Below are positions 37,401 through 48,229 of a stretch of 64,000 nt of DNA, one piece after another. The position numbers were made by a program, and so were the translations under genes. This DNA comes from Fidelibacterota bacterium (GTDB lineage Bacteria; Fidelibacterota; Fidelibacteria; Fidelibacterales; Fidelibacteraceae), in assembly GCA_028716785.1 (NCBI GenBank), contig JAQUPD010000005.1, positions 1-64,000 of the forward strand, given 5' to 3'. The first letter of the stretch is position 1; each line of letters begins with the position of its first letter. Below the pieces are notes generated by a model, which was not told the DNA's origin, made no database searches, and was given only the letters and a program-made list of their open reading frames with translations.

Positions 37401-37588
37401 TCCTTTACACAATGAGGCCTATCTTTTATCCAGATTCTTTATAGAATTTTTACCCTTCTATGAAGAGAAGTAGATACACGATATGGGAATAAAACTCATT
37501 GCTTTTTAAGAAAAAAAAAGAGAATTTCCTGCCGTGAAGTCAAAGAGATGCACAACAAAAAAATTTCCCAATTAACATAAAGGTTTGT

Positions 37589-38677
37589 ATGGATAAATCC
37601 AGAAAAAGTGGCATTGATATCGATCTTGGTAATCAATGCTCCCGCACCGCTTATTGTTGGGCAAAAAAGACCTTTTCGCATCGACCAGAAGGATCAGGGA
37701 ATCCTTTAATGACAGTTGATGGTGCGTTTTCCAATGTGATGAATTACCATGGCGTTAAAATTGGCATCACCTCTGATGGCATTGGGACGAAAATAGAGAT
37801 TGCCGAACGAACGGGCATTTATGATACGTTGGGGTTTGATTTAGTTGCTATGACGGCAGATGACCTCGTTGCAAATGGTATTGAGCCAGTGAATCTCTCC
37901 AATATTTTGGATGTAGATTATTTGGATCATGAGATTGTGGATGCGCTTATGCGAGGCCTTTATCGTGCTGCAAAAGAAGCACGTATTACTGTAACTGGTG
38001 GAGAAATTGCAGAATTGGGCAATCGAATCCAAGGCTATGGCGATCGTATGCACTTTAACTGGTGCTCTACTGCCGTGGGACTTATTCCTGAAAATGCTGA
38101 TCTCATCGAAGGGACAACAATTCAACCAGGAAATATTGTCATTGCCTTAGCATCGCGAGGCTTTCGAAGCAATGGATTTTCTCTTATCCGCCAGGTGATG
38201 GAAAAGGCTTTTGGAAACGAGTGGCACACCGCAACCTATTCCCACGAACAAACATGGGGAGAGATTCTCCTTACTCCTTCTCGTATTTATACGCCCCTCA
38301 TTGTGGATATCCTTCATGCCAATATCCCTCTTTATGGTCTTGCACATATTACTGGTGGGGGTATTGGCGATAATTTTGCCCGTGTGTTAAAAAGCTCAGG
38401 ATATGGTGCTAATTTAAATACTCTGTTTAAATCCCATCCTGTTATGCTTACCCTTCAACAAATGGGGGATATTCCCGAACAAACAGCCTATCGCCTCTGG
38501 AATATGGGAAATGGTATGCTGCTTGTTACAGAAAAAGAAGCTTTAAAATCTATTCTTGATCTGGCAAATACATATCACTATCCCGCCCAACTCGCTGGCG
38601 TGATTACCCCCGAACCCTATATCCTCTTGTCTACGTCAGGATGTTTCCCACAAAGACTCGAATTTCCTTTAGAATAA
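37589..38677 (+). CDS. purM: Phosphoribosylformylglycinamidine cyclo-ligase (AIR synthase)
   Basis: SDGIGTKIEIAERTGIYDTLGFDLVAMTADDLVANGIEP; HITGGGIGDNFARVL. Confidence 0.9.
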   Translation: MDKSRKSGIDIDLGNQCSRTAYCWAKKTFSHRPEGSGNPLMTVDGAFSNVMNYHGVKIGITSDGIGTKIEIAERTGIYDTLGFDLVAMTADDLVANGIEPVNLSNILDVDYLDHEIVDALMRGLYRAAKEARITVTGGEIAELGNRIQGYGDRMHFNWCSTAVGLIPENADLIEGTTIQPGNIVIALASRGFRSNGFSLIRQVMEKAFGNEWHTATYSHEQTWGEILLTPSRIYTPLIVDILHANIPLYGLAHITGGGIGDNFARVLKSSGYGANLNTLFKSHPVMLTLQQMGDIPEQTAYRLWNMGNGMLLVTEKEALKSILDLANTYHYPAQLAGVITPEPYILLSTSGCFPQRLEFPLE

Positions 38678-38690
38678 GGGAGACACACCT

Positions 38691-41684
38691 GTGTCACAGA
38701 ATTTTTTTATACAACTCGTGCTGAAAAATCATCTCCGAGATGTTGCGGGAGAACAAGTAAAACAATCGGCAGCGCGATATCTTAACCTCGAGACAGGGAA
38801 GGTGAAATCATCAAAAGTTTTTACCCTAACCCTCGATATTTCTCTAGATGAAGTTCGTTTTTTTGCTGAAAATGTTCTCCGAGATCCCATTATACAGGAT
38901 GTTTATATTCAGTCCTTTTATCCCGCTAAAGAGTTTGCTCGAAAACTTTTTATCTCTAAGTTGCCCGGGGTGACAGATGATGAGGGAATCTCTGCTCAAA
39001 AAGCATTGGCCGATACCATGCATCGAGAATTTCCAACCCATATTCAGCAGATTTATACAGCAGATCTTTTTTATTTTGAAAATCCCCTGAAATCTCAGGA
39101 TTTAATCCGATTGGGAAAGGATCTTTTAGGAAATCCTTTGATTCACCACGTGGAAGCTGGCCCAACGAATGAACCCGTTACCTATATTCCTCGTGTGAAT
39201 CTTGAGACAAAGATAGCGATAAAAACTATTCCCCTTCAGTGTGATGATGAATCCCTTCTTAAATTGTCTGAGGATATGTTGCTCTCCTTAAACAAGGAAG
39301 AGATGAAGGCTATTCAGGCATATTATTTTCGGGAGGATGTTCAGGCTGCCAGAAAAAAAGCAGGTCTTGACATCAATCCTACGGATTGTGAATTGGAAAT
39401 TTTTGGTCAAACATGGTCTGAACACTGTAAGCATAAAGAATTCAATGCTGTTATTCATTATCATGATGAGGAAACGGGAAACGATGAAATGATCGACTCG
39501 CTTTTTAAAACATACATCTACAAATCGACAGATATTATCCAAAAGCGTTTTGAAAGAAAGGGGAACCCCTGGCTTTTAAAAGTTTTTTCTGATAACGCTG
39601 GTGTGGTGCGTATTAACGATGATCTTTGCTTTATTTGGAAAGTTGAAACCCACAATTCTCCCTCTGCTTTGGATCCCTATGGGGGCGCCCTTACCGGAAT
39701 TGTCGGTGTTAATCGGGATCTCCTTGGGACTGGCATTGGAGGGGCAAAACTCCTTTTTAATACGGATGTGCTCTGTTTTGGGAATCCTTATTTTACCGGC
39801 GAACTCTTGCCTGGTCAGCTTCATCCCCGACGGATTATGACAGGTGTTGTTGATGGAATTAAGGATGGTGGCAATAAGTCTGGCATTCCTACTCTTAATG
39901 GAGCCGTAATTTTTGACGATCGGTTTCAGGGTAAACCCCTTGTCTTTTGTGGCACCGGTGCCCTTATGCCCTTAAAATATGGCGATCGCCTTACTTGGAT
40001 TAAATCCATTGACCCGGGGGACAGAATTTTTATGGCTGGTGGACGTGTTGGGAAGGATGGAATCCATGGGGCAACCTTCTCTTCCCAAGAAATTGATGAA
40101 TCCTCTCCTCGATCGGCTGTCCAAATTGGATCTCCCATTACCCAAAAAAATTTAGCCGATTTTATGGTGGATGCCGCCCAAAAAGGACTTATAAAATGCT
40201 CAACGGATAATGGTGCAGGTGGACTCTCATCGTCTATTGGTGAACTTGCTCAACTCTCCGGAGGCGCAGAGGTCTACCTCCATAAAGTTCCTCTGAAATA
40301 TTCAGGCCTTCAACCCTGGGAAATTTTTCTCTCTGAATCCCAAGAACGAATGACACTGGTCATTGAACCCGATAAAACAGAAAAAGTATATGACCTTGCT
40401 AAATTGTATGAAGTAGAAGTGACCGATATTGGAGTCTTTACCGATTCTGGCATGTTAAAAGTTTTTTATGAAGAACACCTCGCAGCCCTTTTGAATTTGA
40501 ATTTTCTTCATAAGGGTGTGCCTCGAAAACATCTTGAAGCCGTATGGAAAAAATCTCCGGTTAGCGAACCCACCTTAAAAGAAAGTCCCGATCTCAAAAA
40601 AACGATTCTTTCTCTTTTAGGAAGCTTGAATATCTGTTCACGAGAAAGTATCATTCGTCGCTATGATCATGAAGTGAAGGGACGCACTGTGATAAAGCCC
40701 TTGATGGGAGAATTGGGCAACGGTCCACAAGATGCTGGCGTGATACGCCTTTCTTTTAATTCGTGGGAAGGGATTGCCGTATCCAATGGTATTATGCCGA
40801 AATTTGGAGATATCGATCCCTATGAAGCGTCGGCAGGAGCCTTTGATGAAGCGGTCCGCCAGATTATTTCTGTTGGTGGTCGCCTGCCAGACCCCGATGA
40901 TAATACCAGTCCTTTTTGGTCTGTCAATGATAATTTTTGCGTTCCCGATTCTGTCTATGATCCTCAAACGAATCCCGATGGAAAATTTAAATTGGCTCAA
41001 CTCGTCCGAATGAATCAAGCCCTCTATGATATGGCTCTTACCTTTAATATCCCCATGACATCGGGAAAAGACAGCATGAAAAATGATTTTCGCAAAGGAG
41101 ATATAAAAATTTCTGTGCCCCCCACTGTTTTATATTCCGTAACTGCTAAAATTGATGATATTCGAACTCTTACTACCAGCGATTTTAAAAATCCAGGAGA
41201 TGCCATCTATTTGGTTGGAGAAACAAAAGATGAATTGGGCGGCTCTGAATTCTATCGCCTGTTGGGATTTTTAGGCGCAAATGTTCCAAGGGTACGAAAA
41301 AAACATGCCCTGAATCTTTACCGAAAAATAGCATGTGCTCACCGAGAAGGATTCCTTGCATCTTCCCATGATCTCTCCGATGGAGGATTCGCCATTGCTC
41401 TGGCAGAATGCATTATGGGAGGGCATTTTGGGGGAATGGTCGATCTGGGATATGGTAATTTACCAATTTATGGTGAACTTTTTTCAGAGTCTCATTCACG
41501 CTTTGTTGTGACAGTTCCTAAAAAATTTCAGACAGCCTTTGAAAATCTTATGGGTCCAGATGCTCGGTTTTTAGGGAATGTCCTGGATGAACCCTCTTTA
41601 ATACTTGTCTATAAAGGCGAGAAACTGATAGAACTTTCTAAAAAAGAAATGCTTGAAACGTGGAGAAATGGCCTTGTTTTCTAA
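38691..41684 (+). CDS. purL: Phosphoribosylformylglycinamidine synthase with fused N-terminal PurS-like region
   Basis: ELEIFGQTWSEHCKHKEF; VETHNSPSALDPYGGALTGIVGVNRD; MTSGKDSMKND; SHDLSDGGFAIALAE. Confidence 0.93.
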   Translation: MSQNFFIQLVLKNHLRDVAGEQVKQSAARYLNLETGKVKSSKVFTLTLDISLDEVRFFAENVLRDPIIQDVYIQSFYPAKEFARKLFISKLPGVTDDEGISAQKALADTMHREFPTHIQQIYTADLFYFENPLKSQDLIRLGKDLLGNPLIHHVEAGPTNEPVTYIPRVNLETKIAIKTIPLQCDDESLLKLSEDMLLSLNKEEMKAIQAYYFREDVQAARKKAGLDINPTDCELEIFGQTWSEHCKHKEFNAVIHYHDEETGNDEMIDSLFKTYIYKSTDIIQKRFERKGNPWLLKVFSDNAGVVRINDDLCFIWKVETHNSPSALDPYGGALTGIVGVNRDLLGTGIGGAKLLFNTDVLCFGNPYFTGELLPGQLHPRRIMTGVVDGIKDGGNKSGIPTLNGAVIFDDRFQGKPLVFCGTGALMPLKYGDRLTWIKSIDPGDRIFMAGGRVGKDGIHGATFSSQEIDESSPRSAVQIGSPITQKNLADFMVDAAQKGLIKCSTDNGAGGLSSSIGELAQLSGGAEVYLHKVPLKYSGLQPWEIFLSESQERMTLVIEPDKTEKVYDLAKLYEVEVTDIGVFTDSGMLKVFYEEHLAALLNLNFLHKGVPRKHLEAVWKKSPVSEPTLKESPDLKKTILSLLGSLNICSRESIIRRYDHEVKGRTVIKPLMGELGNGPQDAGVIRLSFNSWEGIAVSNGIMPKFGDIDPYEASAGAFDEAVRQIISVGGRLPDPDDNTSPFWSVNDNFCVPDSVYDPQTNPDGKFKLAQLVRMNQALYDMALTFNIPMTSGKDSMKNDFRKGDIKISVPPTVLYSVTAKIDDIRTLTTSDFKNPGDAIYLVGETKDELGGSEFYRLLGFLGANVPRVRKKHALNLYRKIACAHREGFLASSHDLSDGGFAIALAECIMGGHFGGMVDLGYGNLPIYGELFSESHSRFVVTVPKKFQTAFENLMGPDARFLGNVLDEPSLILVYKGEKLIELSKKEMLETWRNGLVF

Positions 41685-42534
41685 AACGGTAATCCACGAG
41701 AAAAAACCAAAGGCATTGGTTCTTACGGGTTTTGGAATTAATTGTGAGGAGGAAATGGCAGCTGCCTGTCGCTACGCTGGTGCCGATGCCCATATTGTTC
41801 ATCTGAATCATGTGTTTCAAGGCCATGTCTCTATTCATAACTACGATGTGTTAAATCTTCCAGGAGGATTTTCCTTTGGTGATGATTTGGGATCAGCAAA
41901 GGTGTTAGCTAACCAACTGAAAGTTCGCCACCTTGCCTCCGGTAAACCCTTTATGGAAGAAATTCTTCAATTCTTACATGAGGGAAAATATATCCTTGGC
42001 GTGTGTAATGGCTTCCAAACACTGGTTAAAATGGGACTTCTTCCCAATACGGGGGGAAATTATGAACAAGAAGCAACTCTTACCTTTAACGATTCCGGAA
42101 AATTTGAAGACCGATGGGTCACATGTGCCATTTTACCCAGTAATCCAACGCCTTTTTTAAATAAAATGGATCAAATTGACTTGCCTGTTCGTCACGGTGA
42201 AGGGAAACTTATTTTTAAAGATGACTCTATCCGAAAAGAAGTTATTCGACAAAAATTAAATGTCCTTACATATATTGATCGAGATGGACATCCTACCGAT
42301 CGTTATCCTTGGAATCCTAATGGCTCAGAATTGAATTGTGCCGGCCTTTGTGATCCCACAGGACATGTTTTTGGACTTATGCCCCATCCTGAAGCCTATT
42401 CGATGCTCTATAACCATCCTGATTGGAATTGGATGAGAAAAAGAGGAATGATTTATCATGACAACGGAGAAGGACTAAAAATATTCAGGAATATTGTTGA
42501 AACTGTGATGGTAAGGAACTACAAAATTTCATAA
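41668..42534 (+). CDS. purQ: Phosphoribosylformylglycinamidine synthase, glutaminase subunit
   Basis: LVLTGFGINCEEEMAAACRYAGADAHIVHLNHV; LPGGFSFGDDLGSAKVLANQ; ILGVCNGFQTLVKMGLLP; GLMPHPE. Overlaps purL by 17 nt. Confidence 0.93.
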   Translation: MALFSKTVIHEKKPKALVLTGFGINCEEEMAAACRYAGADAHIVHLNHVFQGHVSIHNYDVLNLPGGFSFGDDLGSAKVLANQLKVRHLASGKPFMEEILQFLHEGKYILGVCNGFQTLVKMGLLPNTGGNYEQEATLTFNDSGKFEDRWVTCAILPSNPTPFLNKMDQIDLPVRHGEGKLIFKDDSIRKEVIRQKLNVLTYIDRDGHPTDRYPWNPNGSELNCAGLCDPTGHVFGLMPHPEAYSMLYNHPDWNWMRKRGMIYHDNGEGLKIFRNIVETVMVRNYKIS

Positions 42535-42595
42535 TGCCTGATATAGAAGAGATTTTGTAATTTTTTGATAGAGGAGGGATAGGTAAAGGAGTAAT

Positions 42596-44212
42596 ATGAA
42601 AGGCCAAAAGAAAATTGAACGTGTTTTAATGAGTGTCACTGACAAGCGGGGGCTTCCGGAATTTGGGAAATTTCTCCACGATGCAGGATGTGAAATTATT
42701 TCAACAGGGGGAACTCGTCACGTTTTAATGGATGCTGGAATTCCCGTGACAGAGATTCAGACGGTGACCGGCAATCCCGAAGCTTTTGGTGGACGGATGA
42801 AAACGATTTCTTTTGCAATTGAATCAGCTCTTCTTTTTGATCGGGAAAAGGATAAAGTAGAAGCAGAAGCATTAGGGATTCAACCCATTGATTTAGTTGT
42901 CTGCAATCTTTATCCCTTTGAAATGGTTAAAAAAAGGGGGGCAGACATACAAGAATTGATTGAAAATATTGATATTGGCGGCCCCACCATGATCCGCGCA
43001 GCAGCGAAAAATTATCAATGGGTTACAACGGTTGTAGATCCTGATGATTATCCTATGGTTATGGAAAATATTTCAAAAAGGGGTGGAAATACGGATATAG
43101 AAACTCGCTTTAAACTCATGCGAAAAGCTTTTAATTATACAGCCGATTATGACAGCTTGATTGCCGTTACCATGGATGAACGTGCTGGCGAACCCACTCT
43201 CCGCTTTGCCTATGAGAAGCCCGAAGTTTTACGTTATGGAGAAAACAGTCACCAAAAAGGCATGATTTACCGCCTTCGTAACGCACCTGATTCACTCTAC
43301 GATATGGAAATCCTCCATGGGAAAAAGATTTCTTACAACAATATGGTAGACCTTTATGGTGCGTTAGAAACAGTTCGGGATTTAAAAAGAACGGGATGCG
43401 CCATTATCAAACATGCTAATCCTTGTGGACTCTGTGATGGTAGCGATCAGCGGGAGGTATTTGAAAAGGCATGGGCAGGTGACCCGGTTTCAGCCTTTGG
43501 CTCTGTGATTGCTTTTAATAAGCCTGTGACACTGGAAACAACCAAATTTTTACATCTCGATGCAAAAGATAAAAGTCAACGCAAATTTGTTGAAATTCTT
43601 GCTGCTCCCGCTTTTGATGAACCGGCTCTGGATTATTTAAAACAGCATAAAAATCTGCGCATTGTTCTCTTTGATCCGGCACGAATACAACCTACCTATG
43701 ATATGAAATTTATTTACAATACGCTTCTTTATCAGGATACTGACCGACAATTGCTGGAAAAAGTAGAGTATGTAAGTCAGAAAAAAGCACCGGTGGATGA
43801 AGGCCTGATGCAGTTTGGACTCATAGCTGTTCGACAGCTGAAATCAAATGCGATATGTATCGCCCGTAGGTGTGAAAATGGCGATTATCAGTTATTGGGA
43901 ATGGGATGTGGTCAGCCTAATCGGGTGAATTCAACTCAATTAAGCATTGCCCGTTGCCGTGAAAATCTAAAAGCGGAATATCAGGGGAATCCCCAATATC
44001 TTGAGGCTTATATCCAACAAAAGATGGGTGAAGCTGTTCTTTTTTCTGATGCTTTTTTCCCATTTCCAGATAATGTAGAAATTAGCTACGAAGCTGGCAT
44101 CCGAATGATTGTCCAACCTGGCGGATCAATTCGCGATATGGATGTAATTAAAAAAGTAGATGAATTGGAGATGACGCTAATTTTTACAGGATTGCGCCAT
44201 TTTAAACATTAA
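42596..44212 (+). CDS. purH: AICAR formyltransferase / IMP cyclohydrolase
   Basis: LMSVTDKRGLPEFGKFLHDAGCEIISTGGT; RYGENSHQKG; IIKHANPCGLCDG. Confidence 0.94.
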   Translation: MKGQKKIERVLMSVTDKRGLPEFGKFLHDAGCEIISTGGTRHVLMDAGIPVTEIQTVTGNPEAFGGRMKTISFAIESALLFDREKDKVEAEALGIQPIDLVVCNLYPFEMVKKRGADIQELIENIDIGGPTMIRAAAKNYQWVTTVVDPDDYPMVMENISKRGGNTDIETRFKLMRKAFNYTADYDSLIAVTMDERAGEPTLRFAYEKPEVLRYGENSHQKGMIYRLRNAPDSLYDMEILHGKKISYNNMVDLYGALETVRDLKRTGCAIIKHANPCGLCDGSDQREVFEKAWAGDPVSAFGSVIAFNKPVTLETTKFLHLDAKDKSQRKFVEILAAPAFDEPALDYLKQHKNLRIVLFDPARIQPTYDMKFIYNTLLYQDTDRQLLEKVEYVSQKKAPVDEGLMQFGLIAVRQLKSNAICIARRCENGDYQLLGMGCGQPNRVNSTQLSIARCRENLKAEYQGNPQYLEAYIQQKMGEAVLFSDAFFPFPDNVEISYEAGIRMIVQPGGSIRDMDVIKKVDELEMTLIFTGLRHFKH

Positions 44213-44227
44213 GTTTGGAGAAAAGTG

Positions 44228-45622
44228 ATGGAGTGTCTCACGCGATTTGATTCGCCACAATTAAAAAAATGTCACAGTGGGAAAGTGCGAGAAAGTTTTA
44301 AGGCCGATGAACAGCATCGATTGTTTCTTGCAACTGATCGCATTTCTTGTTTTGATAAGGTCCTGAAAACGCCTATTCCGTCAAAAGGTGCGGTCCTTAA
44401 TTTGTTGTCCGCATGGTGGTTTGAAAAAACACGCGATATCTGTCCCAACCATTTTGTAAAAATTATCGATCCATCCATTAGCTTAGTCCGCGAAGCAAAA
44501 CCTATCCATCTTGAAATGGTTGTCCGTGCCTATCTTACAGGCTCTGCTTGGCGAAATTATCAAAAAGGTGAGCGACAAATTTCGGGTGTATCAATCCCCA
44601 ATGGACTTACAAAAAATGCTCCTTTTCCAGAGCCGATTGTAACGCCCACGACAAAAGAAACTTCGGATCGGTCTATTACAGCAAAAGAAATTATTCAAGA
44701 AGGATGGGCAACAGAAACACAGTATCAACAAATACACGATATTGCACTCAACCTTTTTAAAAAAGGAAGTGCCATTCTCGAAGAACGAGGAATTATTCTC
44801 GTAGATACAAAATATGAATTTGGAATGATTAACGATGAATTGGTTCTTATCGATGAAATTCATACACCAGATTCATCCCGATTTTGGCTGAAAGAAGATT
44901 ATCGAAACAATCCAGAAACTGTTGAACAATTGGATAAAGAATTTGTGCGGGCTTATTTGATGGAGCATAAAAAGGGGGGAGTATATCCAGAAATCCTTCC
45001 TGATGAGATAGTTCAAGAAACCAGTCGGCGCTATCTTGAATTGTATGAACGAATTACAGGCACTTCCCTTAAATTACCAGAGATATCTCCCGGGGAACGC
45101 ATTGTTAAAAATCTTGTTCGTGAAGGATTTATGAAAGAGGGGTGCGTCATTCTTGTGATGGGTTCTCCATCCGATAAGGGACATGCTGAAAAAATTGCTG
45201 AACGCATTAAAAAGTATGATATTGCTGTAACATTACGAATTGTGTCTGCTCATAAAAATGGTGAAAAAATTCCAACCATCATGGAAGATGTTATATGGTG
45301 TTATGAACCCGCGGCTATTATTGCCATAGCGGGGCGTTCCAATGGACTCGGTGGCGCCTTGTCGGCAAATGTGCCCGTTCCTGTGATTAATTGTCCACCC
45401 TTTCAAGATAAACTCGATTTTCTTGTCAATATCAATTCTTCCTTGTTAATGCCCTCAGAGACCCCCGCTATGACGGTTGTGGATCCCAAAAATGCTGCCG
45501 ATGCAGCGATGCTTTGTTTGAATCTCCCCACAATAAAAGAAAAATTTCGAGAAAAAATTGGTTCAGTAAAAAAAACATTGGATCAAGCCAATGCTCAATT
45601 ACAGGAGCAGCAGGATGTTTAA
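44228..45622 (+). CDS. PurC-PurE fusion: SAICAR synthase plus predicted class II AIR carboxylase
   Basis: SGKVRESF...LATDRISCFDKVL...DTKYEFG (PurC); VILVMGSPSDKGHAEKIAERI...SAHKNGEKIP...IAIAGRSNGLGGALSANVPVPVINCPP (PurE). Confidence 0.92.
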   Translation: MECLTRFDSPQLKKCHSGKVRESFKADEQHRLFLATDRISCFDKVLKTPIPSKGAVLNLLSAWWFEKTRDICPNHFVKIIDPSISLVREAKPIHLEMVVRAYLTGSAWRNYQKGERQISGVSIPNGLTKNAPFPEPIVTPTTKETSDRSITAKEIIQEGWATETQYQQIHDIALNLFKKGSAILEERGIILVDTKYEFGMINDELVLIDEIHTPDSSRFWLKEDYRNNPETVEQLDKEFVRAYLMEHKKGGVYPEILPDEIVQETSRRYLELYERITGTSLKLPEISPGERIVKNLVREGFMKEGCVILVMGSPSDKGHAEKIAERIKKYDIAVTLRIVSAHKNGEKIPTIMEDVIWCYEPAAIIAIAGRSNGLGGALSANVPVPVINCPPFQDKLDFLVNINSSLLMPSETPAMTVVDPKNAADAAMLCLNLPTIKEKFREKIGSVKKTLDQANAQLQEQQDV

Positions 45623-46982
45623 TGCCCTTTCTCCACTCGATGGACGATATGCCGATCGCGTGGATGTGTTGAGGAATTATTTTTCGGAATTTGCACTGAT
45701 GCGGATGCGCATTATAACAGAAATTCGCTACGTTAAAGCCCTTGATCACTGTTCTTGCTTTTCCCCCCTTACTCACGAGGAAGTAAAACAATTGGATAAT
45801 GTGATGGCATCCTTTAGTGAAATAGACTATGAAACGATAAAATCAATCGAAAAAGAGATTAATCACGATGTAAAAGCTTGTGAGATTTTTTTAAGAAAAA
45901 AAGTAAGGCTCAGGGAACCTAATCGCATTCATTTTGGACTCACTTCGGAAGATGTAAATAATCTTGCTTGGACCTTTCTTTTAAAGGAATTTCGCGAGAC
46001 AGTTCAGCTGCCGCAAGTAAAGACATTCTTGTTAATATTGTGTGAGATGGCTGAAAAGTGGGCAGAGACCATTTTTCCTGCTAGAACTCATGGCCAAATA
46101 GCTTCTCCAACAACTTATGGGAAAGAACTTGCCGTCGTGATAAATCGACTTTTTACCCAATATAAAAAGGTAAAAGATCTACCCTTTAAAGCAAAGCTTA
46201 ATGGTGCAACAGGGAATTATTCTGCCCTTGTCGTCGCTTGTCCCTCCGTTGATTGGCCTTCCTTTGCAAAAAAATTTGTGGAAAAATATGGCGTGACATT
46301 CAATCCTGTCACAACACAAATTGAAGACCATGATTCCTGGGCTGAATATTTTGATGCATCCCGACGGATTAATCAAATTATTCGTGATTTTGATCAAGAT
46401 ACCTGGATCTATCTGATGCAAGGGGAATTATTATTGTCTTCGGAGAAACAGGAAGTGGGGTCTTCAACCATGCCCCACAAGGTGAATCCCATTAACTTTG
46501 AAAATAGCGAAGGAAATTTGAAAATCTCTAACGCATTATTTACTGCTTTATCAGAAAGTCTTACAACATCCCGACTCCAACGGGATTTATCCGATAGTAC
46601 TGTTTCACGAAATATTGGTACAGCCTTCGGTTATGCCTATCTGGCAATATCGGAAACCTTGAAAGGACTATCCAAAATTCAGGTGAATGAACCCTATTGT
46701 CGGAAAGTGGTTTCCTCACATCCTGAGCTTTTAGCTGAACCCATTCAAACAGTTTTAAGAAAATATGGCATGTCTGATCCTTATGAGAAAATGAAAGCAC
46801 TTACTCGTGGTCGACACATTACCTTGGATGAGCTTCACACTTTTTTGGATTCTCTGGACCTTGATTCCCAAGTAATTCAATTCTTGAAATCTCTCCGGCC
46901 AGAATCTTATCTTGGTTTGGCACCGCAAATAACCCATGCCATGATATTGGAAGTCCAAGATTATTTTAAGGAAGAATCATGA
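45615..46982 (+). CDS. purB: Adenylosuccinate lyase
   Basis: ALSPLDGRYADRVDVLRNYFSEFALM; GEVGSSTMPHKVNPINFENSEGN signature (KQEVGSSTMPHKVNPINFENSEGN). Confidence 0.95.
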   Translation: MFNALSPLDGRYADRVDVLRNYFSEFALMRMRIITEIRYVKALDHCSCFSPLTHEEVKQLDNVMASFSEIDYETIKSIEKEINHDVKACEIFLRKKVRLREPNRIHFGLTSEDVNNLAWTFLLKEFRETVQLPQVKTFLLILCEMAEKWAETIFPARTHGQIASPTTYGKELAVVINRLFTQYKKVKDLPFKAKLNGATGNYSALVVACPSVDWPSFAKKFVEKYGVTFNPVTTQIEDHDSWAEYFDASRRINQIIRDFDQDTWIYLMQGELLLSSEKQEVGSSTMPHKVNPINFENSEGNLKISNALFTALSESLTTSRLQRDLSDSTVSRNIGTAFGYAYLAISETLKGLSKIQVNEPYCRKVVSSHPELLAEPIQTVLRKYGMSDPYEKMKALTRGRHITLDELHTFLDSLDLDSQVIQFLKSLRPESYLGLAPQITHAMILEVQDYFKEES

Positions 46983-48229
46983 CAAAAATTGTGATTCTTG
47001 GCTCGGGAGGACGTGAACACGCATTAGCCTGGAAACTTGGTAAAGAAGTGGGGGAAGAAAATATTTATATGCTTCCCGGAAATGGTGGAACGTGGAACAA
47101 TTATCCCATCAATCCCCTAAATTTTAAGGCTGTAAAATCCTTTTGTGAAGACAAAAATATTCAATGGTTGATTGTTGGCCCTGAAGATCCTCTTGCTCAG
47201 GGAATTTATGATTATTTTTATGATTCATCTACTCAAGTGTTAGGGCCTTCGAAACAAGCAGCTCGCCTTGAAGCTTCAAAAATTTGGTCTAAACACTTTA
47301 TGATAACGTATGGTGTAGCAACTGGTAGAGCCGTTTTTTCAACCGATGGAAACTCTTTGGATGCCTTTATTCATGAGTTGGATGGAAAAGTTGTTGTAAA
47401 ATATGACGGACTTGCCGCTGGAAAAGGAGTAAAAGTCTGCGAATCGTCCCTAGAAGCCTGGGAAGCAATAACTGACATTCGAAAAAAATATGGAAACAAT
47501 GCACTCTTTTTGGTCGAAGAACGTCTGGTTGGACGAGAAATGTCTGTGATAGGCTTGACAGATGGGAAATCCATTCGACTGTTTTTACCTTCACAAGATC
47601 ACAAGCAAGCCTATGAAGGTGATAAAGGTCCCAATACCGGTGGTATGGGTGCCTATTGTCCCGTTCCCTGGTATACACCAACACATGCAAAAGCTATCCA
47701 AAAAAAGATTATTGAACCTACCTTGCAAGGTATTTGTGATGAACATTTAGACTACAAGGGTATTCTTTATTTTGGTTTGATGATTACAACAGAAGGGCCT
47801 CGTGTTTTGGAGTATAATGTGCGTTTTGGAGACCCTGAAACTGAAGTGATTCTGCCTGCTTTGAAATCATCTTTGACAGGTTTGATTGAAAATACCTTGA
47901 ATGGAAGCCTTGAAAAAACTTCACCCGAATTTTATCCTGAGACTTTTATTGATGTTGTTTTAGCATCAGGAGGATATCCAGGCGCTTATGAAAAAGGTTA
48001 TGAAATTACAGGACTTGAAAAGATTTCACCGGACACGCTTCTCTTTCATGCAGGAACAAAACGGGAGGGAGAAAAACTCGTCACCAATGGAGGACGGGTA
48101 CTCAATGTTGTTGCTCGAGGTCGTAATTTGCAAGAGGCAATAGAAAAAGTTTATCCAGAAGTTGAAAAAATTCATTTTAAAAATAAAACTTTCCGTCGGG
48201 ATATTGGTCGGCGAGAGGGAATTGTATGA
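46979..48229 (+). CDS. purD: Phosphoribosylamine-glycine ligase
   Basis: ILGSGGREHALAWKL; VVKYDGLAAGKGVKVC; RFGDPETEVILPAL. Confidence 0.95.
   Translation: MTKIVILGSGGREHALAWKLGKEVGEENIYMLPGNGGTWNNYPINPLNFKAVKSFCEDKNIQWLIVGPEDPLAQGIYDYFYDSSTQVLGPSKQAARLEASKIWSKHFMITYGVATGRAVFSTDGNSLDAFIHELDGKVVVKYDGLAAGKGVKVCESSLEAWEAITDIRKKYGNNALFLVEERLVGREMSVIGLTDGKSIRLFLPSQDHKQAYEGDKGPNTGGMGAYCPVPWYTPTHAKAIQKKIIEPTLQGICDEHLDYKGILYFGLMITTEGPRVLEYNVRFGDPETEVILPALKSSLTGLIENTLNGSLEKTSPEFYPETFIDVVLASGGYPGAYEKGYEITGLEKISPDTLLFHAGTKREGEKLVTNGGRVLNVVARGRNLQEAIEKVYPEVEKIHFKNKTFRRDIGRREGIV

Noticed and set aside
40638-41018. 126-aa antisense ORF in purL
   Set aside because: Shadow ORF of a conserved coding region.
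42535-42595. Possible regulatory break between purQ and purH
   Set aside because: Only ~60 nt, with a plausible RBS and no clear hairpin or T-run; not enough to call a terminator or promoter.
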